Shown piece by piece: positions 12,537-23,289 of a stretch of DNA of 64,000 nucleotides. How positions within the stretch are numbered: the first letter of the stretch is position 1; each line of letters starts with the position of its first letter. The position numbers were made by a program, and so were the translations under genes. The notes below the pieces were generated by a model that was not told the origin of the DNA, searched no databases, and was given only the letters and a program-made list of their open reading frames with translations. The stretch comes from Sporodiniella umbellata (lineage: Eukaryota; Mucoromycota; Mucoromycetes; Mucorales; Rhizopodaceae): assembly GCA_025677835.1 (NCBI GenBank), contig JAIXMR010000008.1, positions 186,001-250,000 of the forward strand. The letters run 5' to 3'.

Positions 12537-15500
12537 TTAGAAACCATCCGGTTTCTGAATAGTTGTATCATAAGCTCTAATGATTTTCGTTTGGTCTGTT
12601 TCGTTTTGTGAGAACGCATAACCTCTATTACGTTTCAGTCGTTGAATACGTCGCACCTTGTTGACAGCTTGTCTAAAGCGGTCCATACGTGGTCTGTAGT
12701 CAGGTAGATTGAATTTTTGAATTTCTTGAACTTGGTGATAAGGCATTGGTCTAATTGCACGTTGTCCACTAAAACAATAGATGAGTCAAAAATGGGACGA
12801 TTTTTTTTTTTAACAAACAAATACAAAACTTACTACTTCCAAGCAAAGTCTCGTAGATTACAGATGAATGGAACAATGATCAAAAACAGCCAAAAATCAA
12901 GATTTCCCCATAACATAGGTACAATACCATAGTATTCAGGCAGTGAGTTAACGGAAATCGCCGGAGCAATATAGGCAACAATGATTAAATAAAAAAACCA
13001 AATGGCCATGGACCCGAACATTGCCATTGCTGTGTACTTTGTCCAATAGCTATCCAATAGAAAACCGTTAGCGGAGTTTGCGGGCACCCTCGGCCATCTA
13101 GATAGAAACATGGAATAATGTATATTCTTACTCAATCACTAAAGCACCTTTCCATAAAATACAGCCTAAAACACTTGAGAAAACAGCAGCACCTACCCAC
13201 CACTGTCCGCTTAGTAATCCGTTGCGAAATACGCCTTCTGATTTGAAAGCTGCTACACCCAAAAAGAATAAGAGCTAATAAAATCCTAGTTTAGGCTTTT
13301 CTGTAGTACAAACAATTTCCTTACAAGTGAGTGGGCTATGGCGTTGGCGATCCAACCCCAGAATTTTCTCTGATTGAAAAACACATTGTTCTGTCCAAGC
13401 ATATACATTTGAGGATATCTATCCAGCATACGTGAAGAAACAGTTTGATCAAATACTCCAATCACAACAGGTGGCAAGAAGGTGAAAAATACATTGAAGC
13501 AGGACATAGTCCATGACTCATAGAGTGTTGAACCAGAAAACCCATTGTAGAAAGCATACTGAAAAAAGGTTACTATAAATGGACAAATTGTACTTATATA
13601 TTTCATACCCAGAATTGTGTCAGATAAAGGGCTACGTTCTTGTAAAAGTAGTAGAAAATCATCTTGCTCATCCGTTGATACGCCCATGAACCATGGGTAA
13701 GCAAAAGTCGCTGAAGAAACCTAAATTGGGATATAGAAAAATCTGAACTTCGAGCAGCTTGGAGACCTTCAACACCGCTAATGCCTACACCCACATGGGC
13801 GGCCTGAATCATAGACACATCATTGGCGCCATCGCCTATGGCTAAAAGAATTGAGTTGTCATACTTTTTAACACACCGAACCACGAGAGCCTTTTGAAGT
13901 GGCGACACACGACAACAAACTACAGCTTTACAAAGAACTGCAAGATCAAAAAAGGTTTTCTCAACGTCCTTTTCGAGAGCAAACGATAATGCTTTCCCAT
14001 CTATTATTAAAGCCAGAGGCTATTTGTGTTTTTAAAGCATTTTGTGGTTTAGTTTTTCAAAATCACCTGTTTTTTTTTTTTTTTTTTTTTTTTTTATACC
14101 TCTAATTCTTCTCCGCGTAACATAATTTCATTTACATCTTTGAGCTTTTTTTCCAAAAACGCTTTTGTATCCCAATGCCCCTCTTCATTACAGACGATTA
14201 GACTCATATCTTCATTGAGAAGTTTGCAAGAATAGCCAATATTGATGGCTGTTTCTTGTCTATCTCCTGTTAAAACCCACACGTTAATGCCAGCCTCCTG
14301 AAGTGTATGTATCGTATCTGGTACACCGTCTTGGAGCCTATCTTCAATGGCAGTAGCACCTAACAAAAACAGTTCACGCTCAATCAATTCGGCGGCTTTA
14401 TCAAGTTCTTCAGACCGATTGACTAGGGTAGTCGATGCTGTATCGTATATGCGTGACCAGTTATCATATTCTTCCTCAGGAATTTCACGCATTGCAATAC
14501 ACAAAGTACGAAGGCCTTCTGAAGCACAATCCTCCAAATGTAACAAAGTAGACTCCACGAAAGGATTTTCTTGTGCTAGACGTTCAAGTACCACCGTGTC
14601 AGCTCCTTTACAGTACAGTTTGATCTTGTTATCTGGACCGCGAACTACAGCAGACATTCGTTTTCTAGATGAGTTGAATTCACAGATATTGAGTATTTGG
14701 TATTCCTGATCTTTGCCCCTGATACTACAGGTCACAGAGTTGGGTCGACGAGTATGAAATCGGTAGTTTAAAGTTGAAGCTCCCTTCACAAGAGCGCCTT
14801 CGTCAGGTGAAGAGGCTTGGTAAACTATCTCGGTTCCTTGCTTCTCAGGAATGACTGTATGACAAACGGCCAAGAGGGTCAGAAACTCGTTGATCACGTT
14901 AGCTGTTGAGTGTGTACTGAGATGTTCATTTAACTGGTCGAATGAGTATTGGGCAGTTGGGTCGTCAACGCCCTCTCGTGCACGCCTGTCTGGATCCACT
15001 TGTTCTGAGTAAAACTGTCCTGCAATAGATGCTTGTCGAAACTGCATTTCGTTGCAGGTCAAAGTACCTGTCTTGTCAGAAAACACAAATTTCACCTGGC
15101 CAAGTTCTTCAATCAGACTACTACTGCGAGCAGTAGCAGGTGTATTAGTTTTATCGTAGTACAATTCCAGGTCGCTTTCAATCAAATAAGCTAGTGCAAA
15201 TTTGACAATTTCCATAGTTACCATCAAACTATAATTTTGCGTTGTTAAAAGTTAAGCTCTAACCTTTTTGTTTTACCTAATGGGAATAAAGGCGCTAAAT
15301 AAAATTAAGTATGTCAAAATATCGTATCCAAACTCTTGGCCATGACTCCAAGTATGCAGAGGTAAGTATTCTGCTTGAGACCCTTTGTACATACTAAAAA
15401 CAACACCACCAATGGCTCCGGAGAAGCTCATGGCAAGTAAAATCCAAAACAAATACATAATATTTCTATTGGTAATTCGAGTAATATTTGACATTTTGGA

Positions 15501-16906
15501 GGGCTTCTTGCTTGAATTGAGCATGAGTTTGGTTTCATGACCTGTGAACACCACAACGCCATAAATCCATGAGGTATTCCGAAGTTGAGCACCTCTAAGT
15601 AAGAGCTGATTTATATCCAGAGAAACTTCACGGGGAGGATTTGATTGAACCGAGAGAGTGCCTTCGTAGTTGTACAGCCGATTGTTAGGTTGTTCCGATT
15701 TGATTATACCGTGGAAAGCCATCAAATCATTCACGGCTATATTTTTTGCGGTAGCAGGCAGAGCTTGCTTGATCTTTAAGTTAACTTCACCATCCAGATT
15801 ACTTGTCTCTATATAGCACAGTCCATCCGGTTCACTACTGCTGATAAGAATAAGGTCTGCTGGGAAATTTTCTCCACTGTCAACGCGTATCACGTCTCCA
15901 ACTTTAACGTTTTTCCATTTCTTTTGCTCAAGACTGAAGTTGTGTAACACTTTACACTTTTTCGAATTAAGTTCAGCGTCCGATCTATGTACTCCCCAGT
16001 CTTCTACAATTTCTTTTACTGCTGTAATGAGTAAAACAATAACCAAAGGCACAAGTGTAGTCCACCTGGAGGTAGGAGAAACATCAGGTATTTGCTATTA
16101 GAAGTTTTTTTTTCCGAGTAAGCGCTGGTATTTTTTTTGTTTATGCATGTATATACATATGTTTGTGTGTGTGTGTGTTTTTTTTTTAAGAAAGTCTTAC
16201 TTGGATACAGGAAATAAATAAAAAGAAAATATTGGCATATTTTGAAAATTCTTCGTATAAAAACTTGGGAATAAAAGTAAAGAAATTATACTTTCCTGTT
16301 GTCACACCGTTATGTAAAAATCCCTGTTCTTCATTTTCCACTGAGTTGTTTATATGGACCTTTCGAAAACCAAGCCCTCCCGAGATAGGCGCTGAAGTCC
16401 CTCTTAGTTTTTCCTCAATCCATGTTCGCCAATTTTGTTTGCTCTTGGGGGTTATTTGCATATTGGCTCGTGCATAAGGCGATGTACCCGTACTATTTTC
16501 TAAAGCGTAGAGCTGTGTTGTATCGTCTCCTTCCAAAAGTGGGCTTTCGATAATCGCTGGTTTTTTGTTTTAGTATAATTGCTATCTCTTTATTTAATTT
16601 TTTCTGTATACCTTTGCTATTTTTGTTGCTATCACTATGTAATAGAGCAGGCTTTGGAATCGGATTTATGACATTTGCTGTTGAATGGCTAGGATCGTTT
16701 TCTTTTTGTAAATCTATTAGGTCATTGGAATTGTACGATTTTGTCATTTGCTTGGCATCGGCTTCTTCTTTTGAGACAAAAGGGTTGAAAGGCGAGTGGT
16801 TATTATCAAAGGGGGACTGTTCATCGGCCCAAGGAGAAGTCTCTGAATCGTCAAACGGGTTGTTTGAACCTCCCTTGTTATTATGGTTGCTACCGTTAGC
16901 ATCCAT
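12537..16906 (-). CDS. DRS2: Drs2-type P4-ATPase (phospholipid flippase)
   Basis: Nine exons (16906-16612, 16556-16201, 16094-15277, 15228-14100, 14019-13609, 13558-13325, 13274-13132, 13049-12834, 12768-12537) join without frame conflict to 1277 aa. P4 hallmarks include PISL in TM4, the phosphorylation motif DKTGTLT (Asp about 541), the KGAD nucleotide-domain motif, TGDR, and [11 protein letters not shown] in the hinge. The tail RGYAFSQ...IRAYDTT is typical of the Drs2/ATP8A group. Such enzymes move phosphatidylserine to the cytosolic leaflet in trans-Golgi membranes with a Cdc50 partner and support clathrin-vesicle budding. Two oddities stand out. The A-domain motif reads DGEV (318-321) instead of DGET. 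The N-terminal leader also carries NPF motifs, including NPFDD at 16-20. Intron 4 holds a run of 26 T. Confidence 0.96.
14070..14095 (+). repeat. Poly-T tract (26 T) inside a flippase intron
   Basis: An uninterrupted run of 26 T on the + strand lies just inside the 5' end of the fourth intron of the Drs2-type gene, so it reads as poly-A in the pre-mRNA. It is a length-unstable homopolymer rather than a gene part. Confidence 0.9.
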
Positions 16907-17035
16907 TGTTTTTCTTTAAAAATGAAATAATGCAAGTGTAACAGTTCACAGAAAAAAGAGTTGAAAAAAAAAAAAAAGAAAAAGGCGGAATTTTTTTTTA
17001 TCCATTGTGGTTTTTTTTTTTTTTTTTTTTTTCGT

Positions 17036-17840
17036 TTAAATCATTAAACCGCCATCAATAGTCAGCACCTGACCGTGAATATAGTCTGACTCTGCTATGA
17101 ATTCGGTAGCTAGTGCAACATCTTGTACCTTCCCAAAGCGCTTTAACGAGATACCAGATAACACCTTGGACTTGTAATCTTCATTCATGTTTGCTGTCAT
17201 ATCTGTTTCTATAAACCCTGGAGCAATCGCGTTTACTCGGATTTGTAAAGGCCCTAATTCTTTGGAGAGAGACCGTGTAAATCCAATAAGTCCTGCTTTG
17301 GATGCACTATAAGCTGTTTGGCCACTGTTTCCCCTTAGTCCAATCACGCTAGATATATTAACAATACATCCACCTTTCCTCTTTCTCATCATCGATTTCG
17401 CTACATATTGGGTCAACCTCATTGTACCAAGTAGGTTTGTATTCATCACTTCTTCTAAATCTTCATTTTTTAGCTGTACAAATAAACTATCTCTTGAAAT
17501 TCCGGCTGCATTAATTAAATAATCAATCGAGTGACCTTTTAGCGTGTCCTTTACACGGTTGGTTATTTTTTGAGATAAATAAATAAAAGCATGTTCTGTA
17601 AAACATACATACCTTTAAAACACTGCCAATATCGTCTTTATTCCCTACATCTAGCACCACGCCTTGGTGGGTTTGCTGCTCGTAGTTTTTTTGAAAAAGC
17701 TCCTCTGTTGCCTTTACCCGGTCAAAATTCCGCCCCAAGAGTATAGTATTTGCTCCCTGTCGAGCAAAATTTTCGGCTATACAGTACCCAATGCCTCTTG
17801 TAGCTCCTGTAATTAAGGCTGTTTTGTTTGCAAATTTCAT
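17036..17840 (-). CDS. OAR1: 3-oxoacyl-ACP reductase, short-chain dehydrogenase (FabG/OAR1 type)
   Basis: Two exons (17840-17613, 17548-17036) give 246 aa, the usual FabG length. The Rossmann NAD(P) motif TGATRGIG is near the N terminus, NAAG follows strand 4, and the catalytic set is NISS plus YSASK. The C terminus IDGGLMI is typical of FabG/CBR4/Oar1 enzymes. These reduce 3-ketoacyl-ACP in type II fatty-acid synthesis, which in fungi is mitochondrial and feeds lipoate synthesis. The start MKFANKTALITG leaves no classical presequence, though the frame is open for 44 codons upstream of it. The acceptor at 17548 was chosen because it is the one that keeps the frame; an earlier AG does not. The gene is divergent from the G-patch gene. 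Other SDR substrates cannot be excluded. Confidence 0.88.
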
Positions 17841-18136
17841 TTCAAATAAAAAAGAAAAAGCAAAATAAAATAAAAATATAGTAAAAAAAGACAATGAAAT
17901 GAGAGGCAAAGTCACAATTTGCTTTTCTAAACTCGTGTTTTTGTTTGTATGAGCTTGCTCTTTTTTTAACATTTAACTAAACAAGTGAAAGGTGAGAAAA
18001 TGAATCTGTGACATGTACTAGTTTATGAGAAAAAAGAATCTCGTTTTACCGCTTTTGTTCTGTTTTTTTTTCCTTTCTTTCTTCTTTTCTGTTCTTTTCT
18101 ACAGTCTCTCCCCCTCTTTATTAAAAAGAAACGAAA
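17841..18136. promoter_or_regulatory. Shared divergent promoter region, reductase / G-patch gene
   Basis: These 296 bp separate the two divergent start codons. The G-patch side is strongly C/T-rich (about 18055-18120), a common feature of fungal leaders. I see no clear TATA box. Confidence 0.5.
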
Positions 18137-19347
18137 ATGCAAAAAGACGATTTATTTGATGATGGAATTCCTCGGGACTCTTCAGCATCTTCAGGTTCTT
18201 TTGATTGGGGAGAAACTTCTAGAATCACTATGGAAACGCACATTCCCGAAAGTAACGTTGGCTATAAAATGTTGCAAAGAATGGGCTGGAAGGCAGGTAA
18301 AGGATTAGGCACTTCTGGTCAAGGTAAATAATAAGCAAATAAAAGAAAGAATAATGTTGCTTAGATCGATATGTTTGGTAGGTAGAGTAGATCCTGTCAG
18401 GGTAGAGATGAAGGACGAGACGCTAGGTCTTGGAAAGGCATATGAGTATGAGGAAACGCATACATCCAGCACGGCAAAAAGAAAGGCCCTAGATAGCGAA
18501 AAACAGCTTGAGGAGACCGAAGTACAAAAGGTAGAAAGAGAGCACAGAGTAGAGAAAAAACAAGCTATTCGGAAGGAGCTGGAACAAGTAAAGCGTGTAT
18601 TTTATTGTGAATTATGCGATAAGCAGTACAGCAATATACTGGAGTATGATCAGCATTTACAGAGTTACGACCACCACCACAAAAAAGTAAGTAAAAAAGG
18701 AGGAACCGTGTACAGAGAGCTGACTGAATAAAATAAAGAGATTCAAAGACATGAAGGAGGCCACTAGAAACTCAGCAATCAACCAGTCAGAGAAGGAAAA
18801 AAGGCTGGCTAAAGAGAAAAAAAGGGAAGAGAGAGAAGCCAAGCGAATGCAAGATGCTATGCAACAGGCTATTCAGAAGAATGCTGGGACTGACAGAACT
18901 ATCCCCAAGCCTACCCAAGCCCCTTCTACAAGAAGTGAAGGCAAAGGAGGATGGTCCTCTGTGACCAGTGATAGCAATATCCGTGGAGGGTGGTCTTCTG
19001 TATCTATACCAAGCAGTAGTAAAGGTGGATGGTCATCTTTGCCTACAGAAAGCAACAATGAAGAAAAGGCGAAGTCAATCCCTACCTCCACGACTAACAA
19101 GGGAGGATGGGCAGACGTAGCTAGCGTTCCACACACTAATTCTGTCCAAAGTACGCATAAAAGCAGCGTTGGGCAGTGGGCGCCTATTGAACCAAAGGTC
19201 AGTATAGATGTCAAACCCCTGGGAAATCACCATAAACCAGCTGAGCTAAAAAACATCTCAACTGATCAGGGTACTGACGTGCCAAAAAAAGTTACCTTTG
19301 GGCTGAAGAAAACAGGCGGGTTTCAGTTTGGGTTGAAAAAAAAATAA
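18137..19347 (+). CDS. G-patch and C2H2 zinc-finger protein (GPATCH8-like)
   Basis: Three exons (18137-18323, 18382-18686, 18739-19347) give 366 aa. The G-patch, about residues 38-75, reads SNVGYKMLQRMGWKAGKGLG with its end restored by splicing (SGQGRVDP). A charged helical segment precedes a C2H2 finger (C-x2-C-x12-H-x5-H, YCELCDKQYSNILEYDQHLQ). Next comes a basic coiled coil (KEKKREEREAKRMQ). The C-terminal third carries a repeated GGWSS/GGWAD motif and ends GGFQFGLKKK. G-patch proteins activate DEAH-box helicases, and the pairing of G-patch with C2H2 resembles GPATCH8, which is linked to pre-mRNA splicing. The precise partner is not visible from sequence. Confidence 0.88.
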
Positions 19348-19794
19348 AACGCGTTTATTTTTACAGGAAAAGTTTTCATGTCTTGTTAGTGAGGTTGACA
19401 TTTTCAAAGAATTTGAAAGGAGCTGATTTTGCTCCGATCTCCGACCAACTTTCGATTTTATAAAATCCAATTTTCGCTTCTATATTGGCCAAAATTTGTT
19501 TTGGTAGTGTCTCTTTTTCGCTTTTGTCACTTCCAAAGTTTGTTTCTGTTCGTTTCAAAGTTCGCTTTTGCATCACTCAATTTTCGTGTTTAATCTCAAG
19601 GTTTGTTAAAGCAGCTCTTGATTGAGGCATTTTTGAAAGTTGTTGACGGAGTGATTTGCAATGTTGTGAAAAGCGTCCCTAAACCGGATCTCTGATTATG
19701 GATGATGACGCCTAAAGAATTTCGCGCGTTTTCGTTTTTTTTTTCATTTGTACTTATATATTTCTTACCTTAAGAATGAAAGTGTAGCAGTTTC
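19348..19794. other. Intergenic spacer with possible repeat-derived sequence
   Basis: This is the 3' flank of the G-patch gene. Between about 19400 and 19700 the sequence has slightly higher GC and a long stop-poor minus-strand frame (19376-19576) with Lys/Glu/Asn-rich residues. The composition suggests old element-derived DNA, but I cannot name a family. Confidence 0.35.
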
Positions 19795-20355
19795 TTACTG
19801 ACATTTCAAGAGCTTCTTCCAGCCAGTCCAGATATCTTCTATCTCTTCGGCACCCTCCTCAAAGCTACTGTTTTCTTCTTGATTATTCTCTTCATAGGTA
19901 TCGTTTACATGTGTTCTCTTGTGGCGTTGACTTTGCATCTCGTCTACTACTTCTTCGGCCATTTGGCTTTGCATACGTTTCTGAACAATAGTCAAAGTTA
20001 ATAGAATGGCTTTTTATATTGTATTATTATATATTTTTTATTTCTTGTCTTCCAGAACTTGCCCACTATCTACTTGCTTGTTGCGGTCTATACAAGTAAC
20101 AGTATTTTGTAAATGCGTTTATTCGTACTATTTTATAATGTTTTTTTTTTTTTTTGCCATTTGCGAACGAGTCATCTGTCTGAGCATTGTCTCCGCAACG
20201 GTTCTTGGAACAACATGCTTTAGCATCAGATCAGCATCGTGATATAGAGCTTTATTCCTTGGGCGTGCACTAATAGCTGGTTTTTTTTGCACAAGTTTGT
20301 TGAGATAGTGAATTACGTTCCGATCGCAAGGAGGTTCTAAATCAAAAAAATCCAT
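19795..20355 (-). CDS. Possible hypothetical gene, two coding-like segments, splice not resolved
   Basis: Two minus-strand segments look like real protein. The first (20355-about 20140) starts with ATG as MDFFDLEPPCDRNVIHYLNK and includes DADLMLKHVVPRTVAETML. The second (about 19980-19795) follows a plausible acceptor (TTGTTCAG) and reads KRMQSQMAEEVVDEMQSQ, then an acidic stretch ending IEDIWTGWKKLLKCQ. The share of charged residues is high for this AT-rich DNA. I could not find a GT donor that joins them cleanly. Adjacent DNA holds a decayed SWIM element, so this may be a piece of the same relic or a broken gene. No function is assigned. Confidence 0.3.
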
Positions 20356-20639
20356 AATAGAAAGAAATCAAGTAGCCAAACGCTTGTTTAGCGAAAAATA
20401 GAATTTGTCTACCTGTAAGAAATAGTTTATCGCGCACTTCTTTACTAAGAGCGCTTTACTTATATACAAGCAGAGATAATCGGGGCTGTAAGTTTGTCTG
20501 ATAACCAAAAATGCCGGACAGAATAACAACTGATAATCAAGAAAAAAACCATATACGTTTCGATACTTTGTGATCCAGGTTGTACAATCGACAGCCTGGT
20601 CAAGTAGGGTGGGGCTAGATACTTTGAATGAGCAAAGAA

Positions 20640-21062
20640 ATAACATTTTTGCATGTTTTAGAAACTAACCTTGGTAGAGCCCAATACATATGTTTGCACG
20701 CGATTCTGTTCCGTTTGCCATTTTCACAAAAGCACGTCTTCATTTCTTGGTTCAAGACCTTCAACTATAAAAGACTTTACTCTATATAGTTTATTTCCCT
20801 CTTCTGATTCCATTGTTACTGTACTCAGTATAATCTCGTTCACGCTTTCTGCTGCCAGTTCTCTTCTTCGTCTTCTTCTTTTTTCCGGGCACATTCTGCC
20901 AATATTGTGAAATGCTGTTGATGTTCTAAAAGTAGTCAGGTTCCACATCGCTTGCAAGAATAGATATCAAACGGCCGACCCTTATGTTTTTTTTCTGCCC
21001 AAACAAGATGTGCGGATCACCATATCCATTATATTTTGCCAAAAAAAAAGTCTTGTAAGTGC
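20640..21062 (-). pseudogene. Decayed SWIM zinc-finger transposase-type gene (MULE-related), frameshifted
   Basis: Three minus-strand frames carry consecutive parts of one recognisable protein. The first ends VGRLISILASDVEPDYF (about 20925-21040). The second runs AFHNIGRMCPEKRRRRRREL to KLYRVKSF (about 20770-20920). The third holds a SWIM finger (C-x-C-x8-C-x-H) around MKTCFCENGKRNRIACKHMYW (about 20665-20745). No intron fits between them; single-base shifts near 20928 and 20773 do. The order of a basic helical region followed by SWIM matches the C-terminal part of SWIM-domain proteins related to Mutator-like transposases that are abundant in Mucorales. The catalytic part upstream is missing. 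It is described as a broken copy only. Confidence 0.7.
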
Positions 21063-21532
21063 AACTTTGCTTTCTTATTCTAAGTACTTTTTTATCTCCG
21101 CCCGAATAGCTTCCCCGGAATATTCACAGAATTTTTAATAACCGCTTAAAATACTTGTATATAAGAGGATGCGAAAATTGGGGGTGGAGGTACTGTATAC
21201 TTTTACAAACGAAAGTGGTAAGCTTGGTCTGTTATTCAAAATTCTTCGTTGCAGAAAGGTATTGGTATTCCCTGATTTGCTTCCGACTTGGAAATATACA
21301 AGTGCGTTTAGGATAAGCGAATAAAGTGAAATGTCCCTCGAATGAATGCTTAGAAGATGCTCTCGCCATTTGCTTGATACATTATACAGACAACTACTGA
21401 TCTATCCACACTCAAAAGTCCGAGCATCATGAAAAGTACACGTGACAATATCATGAAACAAAATTTATTTCCCTTTTTTTTTCTTTTTCAGTTCCTTCTT
21501 TCTTCAATTTTTATCTATTTATTCTACAAACA
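21063..21532. other. Upstream flank of ARL8, no gene seen
   Basis: AT-rich spacer with no supported frame on either strand. It ends in a T-rich leader (about 21471-21520) just before the ARL8 start codon. Confidence 0.55.
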
Positions 21533-22333
21533 ATGGTCGGAATCTTTCAGTGGCTAATGGACTGGCTTAGAAGCCTGTTTTTTAAAGTGAGTTGTTACTT
21601 ACAAAAAAGCCAGATTTGCTAATGCACTATGGAGACAGACTGAAATGGAACTGACACTTGTTGGGCTTCAAAACAGCGGAAAAACAACGCTCGTAAACGT
21701 AATTGCAGTAAGTACTGTTTTTTTTTTCTTTTTTTTTCTTTTTCTAATTCTATTATAGTCAGGGCAGTTTATAGAAGATGCTATACCAACAGTGGGCTTC
21801 AATATGCGTAAAGTCACAAAGGGTAATGTCACAATGAAGCTGTGGGATATCGGAGGGCAACCGCGTTTTAGAAGTATGTGGGAGCGATACTGTCGTGGAG
21901 TAAACGCCATAGTGTAAAATAGAATTACGAAACAAATACAAAAATAAAGGAGGGGAGGAAAATAGGAGACTAAAGTGTTTATAGTTTCGTTGTGGATGCC
22001 GCGGATCACGAAAAAATAGAGGCTGCAAACACAGAACTGAAGAGCCTACTGGAGAAACCTCAACTGGCGAATATACCTGTGCTTGTCTTGGGAAACAAAA
22101 ACGATTTACCAGAAGCCCTAGCCACCGAAGAATTAATAGAAGCATTGTAAGTTTATTTTGCCACAACACAGAAAAGGCCCAAAAAGCTTTGTTTATTTAT
22201 ACTGTACTCTTTTAGACACCTCAAAAAGATAATGAATCGCGAAGTGTCTTGTTATTCTATTTCCGCAAAAAACCAAGTTAACATCGATATCACATTACAA
22301 TGGCTCATCAAAGCAGGCAAAGGACACAAATAA
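21533..22333 (+). CDS. ARL8: ARL8-type lysosomal/vacuolar small GTPase
   Basis: Five exons (21533-21586, 21639-21707, 21759-21913, 21985-22146, 22216-22333) give 185 aa, one residue from the usual length. Residues 2-18 form the amphipathic helix [17 protein letters not shown], with no Gly2, so membrane binding would rely on an acetylated N terminus as known for ARL8. GTPase motifs are GLQNSGKTT (G1), [19 protein letters not shown] (G3), NKNDLP (G4) and SAKN (G5). ARL8 links lysosomes to kinesin and HOPS in animals and hyphal vacuole movement is a plausible role here. It converges with the uL10m gene downstream. Confidence 0.95.
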
Positions 22334-22722
22334 CTGTATTTTAAAGAAAAATTCCTGCAACCACCATATACCATTCTATTGTTATCATTATATATATATT
22401 TAAAAAACATACAAAACAAAAAGAAAAAAAAATTAAAGAATATATATATGTTTATATATACACCATTATGTTGGTTTCTTCACTTTAATGTAATGTATTG
22501 TATACAGTCTAGCATAGTATGCGGCAAATACACACGAAATTACAGAGAGCCTTACTTTTTTTTTAAAACCAGGCACTAGAAGACTTTCTTTAGTGCAATG
22601 TGGCCTTTTTTTTTCTCTCTATTGGATTTGTGCACCCGTGTTTAAATGCCTCTTAGTAGTCTTTTTATCATGTATACTTGGACTTTACTCTTCTTTTTTT
22701 TTTTTTATTAAATACAAACACA
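22334..22722. other. Convergent 3' spacer between ARL8 and uL10m
   Basis: AT-rich, with several A/T homopolymers and AATAAA-like hexamers usable by both transcripts. No coding potential was recognised. Confidence 0.6.
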
Positions 22723-23289
22723 TTAAATTCTTCTATCCAAAACACTGTGCAATTCATTTCCGGGTTGACTCAGAGTGCTAATCAATTTACGAGCAGGTGC
22801 TTCAACTACACCTACAACCTCAGCACGGATTTGGTCAAGGGATGGTAAGTTCACCACCTTCAATACGTCGGCTTGTGTCAAAAGGACATCGTCTAGTTTA
22901 CCACCAAGAAGCAGTAACTTTTTGTTTTTGGCAAGCAATTCTACTGATTTCTTCATGATTTCTCCATCGCCATTGGTAGTTAAAACACAAGTAGGTCCAG
23001 ATAATAAAGGTTCAAGGTTTAAGAATTTGGTGGTGCGTAGAGCGGCAGAAAATACGCTTGGGCGTAATACAGTCAAACTAGCTTCAGAACTTCCAAGTGT
23101 ATTCATGTCTTGTCGAATCTGGGTAAACTCTTTGACTGTTAAGTTATTATGTTGGAATACAAACACAGCTCGATTGTTTTTGATTAAATCATTGTACTGA
23201 TTGTAAAGGTATGTACGGCGAGGAGGGTGTACAGCTGCTTTCTTTGGTGTAGTGGCATCTATAGATTCGAAAATGTTATAGGCCAACAT
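22723..23289 (-). CDS. MRPL11: Mitochondrial large-subunit ribosomal protein uL10m
   Basis: A single exon of 188 aa. The segment PPRRTYLYNQYNDLIKNNRAVFVFQHNNLTVKEF is typical of fungal uL10m, where a conserved YNQY is followed by the helix that contacts rRNA. The remainder has the L10 core (TVLRPSVFSAAL, GPTCVLTT, KLLLLGGKLDD). uL10m forms the base of the mitochondrial L7/L12 stalk. The start at 23289 is the only in-frame ATG after an upstream stop. A second ATG five bases earlier (23294) opens an 11-codon overlapping frame. The N terminus is only weakly presequence-like. The gene converges with ARL8. Confidence 0.85.
   Translation of the reverse strand: MLAYNIFESIDATTPKKAAVHPPRRTYLYNQYNDLIKNNRAVFVFQHNNLTVKEFTQIRQDMNTLGSSEASLTVLRPSVFSAALRTTKFLNLEPLLSGPTCVLTTNGDGEIMKKSVELLAKNKKLLLLGGKLDDVLLTQADVLKVVNLPSLDQIRAEVVGVVEAPARKLISTLSQPGNELHSVLDRRI

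Noticed and set aside
14347..14709. 120-codon + strand frame inside the flippase
   Set aside because: It is the antisense shadow of the P4-ATPase nucleotide-binding domain.
17523..17972. Extended N terminus of the reductase starting about 44 codons upstream
   Set aside because: The added residues are a polar/hydrophobic mix derived from the T-rich leader. The ATG at 17840 gives the standard FabG length and start.
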